Origin: Planctomycetota bacterium
GTDB taxonomy: Bacteria > Planctomycetota > Planctomycetia > Planctomycetales > Planctomycetaceae
Direction of reading: 5' to 3'
NCBI GenBank assembly: GCA_003669575.1
Contig: QWOR01000065.1
Span: forward strand, 1 to 7,589
Length of the DNA stretch: 7,589 bases
Under the pieces are notes generated by a model. The model had not been told where the DNA came from and ran no database searches. It was given only the letters and a program-made list of their open reading frames with translations. The translations under genes and the position numbers were made by a program. This document shows, piece after piece, positions 6,554 to 7,589 of the stretch (position 1 is the stretch's first letter; each line of letters opens with the position of its first letter).

Positions 6554-6589
6554 CAGGTCAGGACAGACGAGATTGTCTGTCCTGACCTG
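6554..6589 (-). terminator. Perfect 15-bp inverted repeat, probable terminator of the PQQ-like gene
   Basis: The arms CAGGTCAGGACAGAC (6554-6568) and GTCTGTCCTGACCTG (6575-6589) are exact complements around the 6-nt loop GAGATT. On the minus strand the hairpin begins 39 nt after the stop codon of the PQQ-like gene and ends 33 bp before the isomerase start. That placement suggests transcription termination. The sequence after it on the minus strand (GTTCTGTTGC) is only mildly T-rich, so it is not a textbook intrinsic terminator. An mRNA-stabilising 3' hairpin, a dispersed palindromic repeat, or a dimer operator for the isomerase gene are alternatives. A second small palindrome, GCGACAAGTCGC, abuts it at 6589-6600. 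Confidence 0.6.
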
Positions 6590-6628
6590 CGACAAGTCGC
6601 TCAAAGAGACAGAAAATCTCCCGGCATG

Positions 6629-7589
6629 CTACTTTCTCTCAGCGAAGCAGTAGAGCCATTCCTGATAGTCCGCTCCATCCCCTTCGCCTACGCGAAGGAA
6701 AATCTGGCCACCGCAGATGGCCGGGCTGGCAAAGGCGGAACTGCCCACTTTGTTTTCGGCCACGAGGTCGAACTTCTCGGGCGTCGGCTTGAAGACATAC
6801 ATCGTTCCCGCCTCATTGGCCCAGTAGATGTTCCCGCCCGCAAGTACAGGCGACGCACTGACGGGGCCGGAGAGGCGATGCTTCCACTTTTCTTCGCCAC
6901 TCTCTCCATGCCAGCAGTACATGACCCCGCTGTCGTTCAAGGCATAGAGATAACCGTCGTGAACAATCATGGACTGTTCGTAACACTTTTGATTGTTCGT
7001 CCAGAGGACCTTTTTTGACCCATCCGCCTTCACGGCAATTGTCTCTGCCTTGGGGAAGCCGCCGCTGGCAAAGACGATGTCGCCTTCCCAGACCATCGTG
7101 CCACAGGTCGCATAGGTTGTCCCCGGCACCGCCCAGTTCGGCTTCCCGTTGACCGGATTCCAGGAGGTCACGAACTGCTGACCGCTCATCAGCATCTGGT
7201 CCTTACCCGCCACCTTTCCAATCACGGGAGTGGAAAAGGAGATGGAAGACAATCGCTTTGTTTGCCAGGCCTTCTTGCCCGAGACACGATCGAGCGCTGT
7301 GACAAAACTGTCGCCGTCGTACTCCGACGCGACGATCACGTTCCCACGATAGATGATCGGCGACGGGGCGTACCCGTATTCGTACATCTTGGGGTGGAAG
7401 TCGGCCACCTTCTTCCGCCACAACACTTTGCCATCGAAATCGAGCGTAATCAGTTCCACCTGGTTGTGGTGGTAGAACGTCACAAACAGACGCTCTCCGT
7501 CACTGGCGATGGTCGGGGTCGCCTCGGTGTTCTTCGCGTGATTCTTTTTAGGAAACGCACCTTGATTCACTTCGATCTGCCAGACCTCC
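6629..7589 (-). CDS. PQQ-like beta-propeller repeat protein, N-terminus cut by window edge
   Basis: The visible 319 residues are the C-terminal part of a beta-propeller of PQQ-like (WD40-like, outer-membrane BamB type) repeats. Each blade closes with a 'G..lW' strand: DGKVLWRKKV, SGKKAWQTKR, NGKPNWAVPG, SKKVLWTNNQ and SGEEKWKHRL, alternating with strands such as APSPIIYRGNVIVAS and ASPVLAGGNIYWA. The protein ends ASPAICGGQIFLRV then EWLYCFAERK. Such proteins are very common in planctomycetes, usually exported; the signal peptide would lie outside the window. True PQQ binding or dehydrogenase activity is not supported, as no PQQ/calcium active-site motifs are seen; a scaffold or binding role is likelier. 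A GTG at 7570 could be read as a start, but the frame continues upstream as EVWQIEV, itself a repeat strand, so that GTG is an internal valine. The gene ends 39 nt before a strong hairpin. Confidence 0.9.
   Translation of the reverse strand, partial: EVWQIEVNQGAFPKKNHAKNTEATPTIASDGERLFVTFYHHNQVELITLDFDGKVLWRKKVADFHPKMYEYGYAPSPIIYRGNVIVASEYDGDSFVTALDRVSGKKAWQTKRLSSISFSTPVIGKVAGKDQMLMSGQQFVTSWNPVNGKPNWAVPGTTYATCGTMVWEGDIVFASGGFPKAETIAVKADGSKKVLWTNNQKCYEQSMIVHDGYLYALNDSGVMYCWHGESGEEKWKHRLSGPVSASPVLAGGNIYWANEAGTMYVFKPTPEKFDLVAENKVGSSAFASPAICGGQIFLRVGEGDGADYQEWLYCFAERK

Noticed and set aside
7568..7570. GTG as the start of the PQQ-like protein
   Set aside because: The frame continues upstream to the window edge as EVWQIEV, a normal repeat strand, so the gene is truncated by the window and the GTG is an internal valine codon.
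1..7589. Defence system, prophage, transposon, CRISPR array or RNA gene
   Set aside because: No transposase, integrase, nuclease, repeat-spacer pattern or tRNA-like cloverleaf was found on either strand; the genes are ordinary metabolic and envelope genes in alternating orientation.

Overview
The window most likely comes from a planctomycete chromosome. The evidence is the company of genes: a PQQ-like beta-propeller protein, a TIM-barrel sugar isomerase with a QNHHD motif, a GT-C-like polytopic membrane protein with an RNDG motif, an M24-fold protein of the 'RYRH' type, and a small conserved-looking soluble protein. The DNA is moderately GC-rich, and none of the starts I examined has a convincing Shine-Dalgarno sequence, which also fits. 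This assignment is inference; there is no rRNA or marker gene here to prove it.

Layout, left to right. (1) 1-986, minus: an MFS transporter cut by the left edge, with its C-terminus missing. (2) 987-1358: a 372-bp divergent intergenic region with a small repeat cluster near the MFS start and a C-rich (G-rich on minus) tract near the next gene. (3) 1359-2108, plus: a LutA/YkgE-type cysteine-rich (Fe-S) oxidoreductase subunit with two CCG motifs, without lutB or lutC next to it. (4) 2226-3674, plus: a polytopic membrane protein with GT-C (GT39/ArnT-like) glycosyltransferase hallmarks. (5) 3703-4203, minus: a 166-residue protein of unknown function. (6) 4400-5590, plus: an M24 (creatinase/aminopeptidase fold) protein in which every residue expected to bind the dinuclear metal centre is replaced. 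(7) 5630-6520, minus: a xylose-isomerase-like TIM-barrel sugar (phosphate) isomerase/epimerase. (8) 6554-6589: a perfect 15-bp inverted repeat with a 6-nt loop, probably the terminator of the next gene. (9) 6629-7589, minus: a PQQ-like beta-propeller protein cut by the right edge, with its N-terminus missing.

The genes do not form an obvious pathway or operon. Orientation alternates (-,+,+,-,+,-,-), and the only same-strand neighbours are separated by 108-117 bp, so most are probably transcribed singly. Themes are carbon metabolism (lactate-type oxidation, sugar isomerisation), envelope glycosylation and transport. I see no CRISPR array, tRNA, rRNA, insertion sequence, phage gene or toxin-antitoxin pair. 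The most noteworthy item is the M24 pseudo-metallopeptidase. I found no convincing new multi-gene system.
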